Positions 5,372-5,718 of a DNA stretch of 5,718 bases are shown here, piece after piece (positions within the stretch are counted from its first letter, which is position 1; every line of letters starts with the position of its first letter). The notes below the pieces were generated by a model. It was not told where the DNA came from, searched no databases, and saw only the letters and a list, made by a program, of their open reading frames with translations. Both the position numbers and the translations under genes were made by a program. The DNA is taken from contig JALVSV010000198.1 in the NCBI GenBank assembly GCA_027024125.1, forward strand, positions 1 through 5,718, given 5' to 3'. This DNA comes from Methylothermaceae bacterium (GTDB lineage Bacteria; Pseudomonadota; Gammaproteobacteria; Methylococcales; Methylothermaceae).

Positions 5372-5718
5372 TGGCTTTGTTTCCTTGCTGTCGCCTCTCC
5401 AGGATGTCCTGCAACGCATTCATGGTGATGGTCATCGCCCCTTCCACCGACATTGGACGGGTTTCTTCCAGAGACTCGTCAGTAGTCGATGTGACCGGTT
5501 CGATAAACAGTCTTCCATCGTCACGCCCCAGGTAGTTTCTGGCAATATAGTCATAATCGGCCAGGTTTTCCTCCACCAGTTGCCGTTTCAGGGCCAGGGG
5601 GAGATCGAAAGGTATGCCCCCCTTCATGTTGGCCTCAATCCAGGCAATGAGGGAGGTTCTGAGGTCATCGTCGGCGACGGTCCTCTGGTAGAGATCAATC
5701 AGCTGCAATGCCTGAAGC
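5364..5718 (-). CDS. Unrecognised protein, C-terminal part (5' end outside the window)
   Basis: The frame is open from the window edge to a TGA at 5366-5364, giving about 117 visible residues. The only candidate initiator in the first part is a TTG at 5708; the codons before it are also open and no Shine-Dalgarno is visible, so the true start probably lies beyond the window. The visible part is acidic and mostly helical in character: LIDLYQRTVADDD, then a segment with LPLALKRQLVEENLADYDYIARNYLGRDDG, then a Ser/Thr/Glu-rich linker (VTSTTDESLEE) and a final helix. The segment around EENLADYDYIARNYLG loosely recalls C-terminal ends of glycan-modifying enzymes such as sulfotransferases, but this is a weak impression and I assign no function. 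Its last 8 nt (ATGCGTGA) overlap the start of the T1SS ATPase gene, implying translational coupling and co-transcription. No membrane segment is visible. Confidence 0.75.
   Translation of the reverse strand, partial: LQALQLIDLYQRTVADDDLRTSLIAWIEANMKGGIPFDLPLALKRQLVEENLADYDYIARNYLGRDDGRLFIEPVTSTTDESLEETRPMSVEGAMTITMNALQDILERRQQGNKANA
5381..5386 (-). promoter_or_regulatory. Ribosome binding site that decides the ABC exporter start
   Basis: AAGGAA on the minus strand ends 9 nt before the ATG at 5371, inside the coding sequence of the preceding gene. No comparable site precedes the alternative ATG at 5419. Together with the ATGCGTGA stop/start overlap it supports initiation at 5371. Confidence 0.65.

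Noticed and set aside
5372..5419. Alternative ABC exporter start at 5419 adding 16 residues
   Set aside because: No ribosome binding site precedes it, the extension lies fully within the upstream gene, and PrtD-type proteins usually begin close to the first membrane segment as with the 5371 start.

Overview
The window carries one compact type I secretion (T1SS) locus, entirely on the minus strand, from what is most likely a Gram-negative, proteobacterium-like organism. The evidence for that is the combination of a PrtD-type ABC exporter, an HlyD-type periplasmic adaptor and an RTX cargo protein, which together presuppose an outer membrane. No rRNA, tRNA or other taxonomic marker is present, so I do not name a genus.

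In the direction of transcription (high to low coordinates), the layout starts with the 3' end of an unrecognised gene (5718-5364), which runs off the right edge. Its stop overlaps the start of the T1SS permease/ATPase gene (5371-3671) by 8 nt. Fifteen nt further on is the HlyD/PrtE-type membrane fusion protein gene (3655-2291). These three genes look like one transcriptional unit whose promoter lies outside the window. An A+T-richer spacer of 293 bp (2290-1998) follows. It holds a weak hairpin after the adaptor gene, a perfect 15-bp inverted repeat and two near-identical extended -10-like elements. After it comes the 613-aa RTX calcium-binding protein (1997-156), which has a strong ribosome binding site, and then a clear intrinsic terminator (124-97). 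In the last ~96 bp (1-96) I see nothing I can support as a gene.

Inferred mechanism: the RTX protein is the obvious cargo. It would be kept unfolded in the low-calcium cytosol, recognised through its C-terminal signal by the ABC protein, and passed through the channel formed by the adaptor and an outer-membrane TolC-like protein. It would then fold as a calcium-loaded beta-roll outside the cell. No TolC-like gene is in the window; it may lie further upstream or be supplied in trans.

The T1SS itself is ordinary. The unusual part is the cargo. It has no N-terminal enzymatic or toxin domain: glycine/aspartate repeats begin by about residue 10. Across roughly residues 48-306 the repeat period is about 18 rather than 9, because every second nonapeptide has lost its calcium-binding GGxGxD residues but kept its beta-strand positions. 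This predicts a beta-roll with calcium sites along only one edge, followed by a conventional two-sided block and a C-terminal domain with an EF-hand-like loop.
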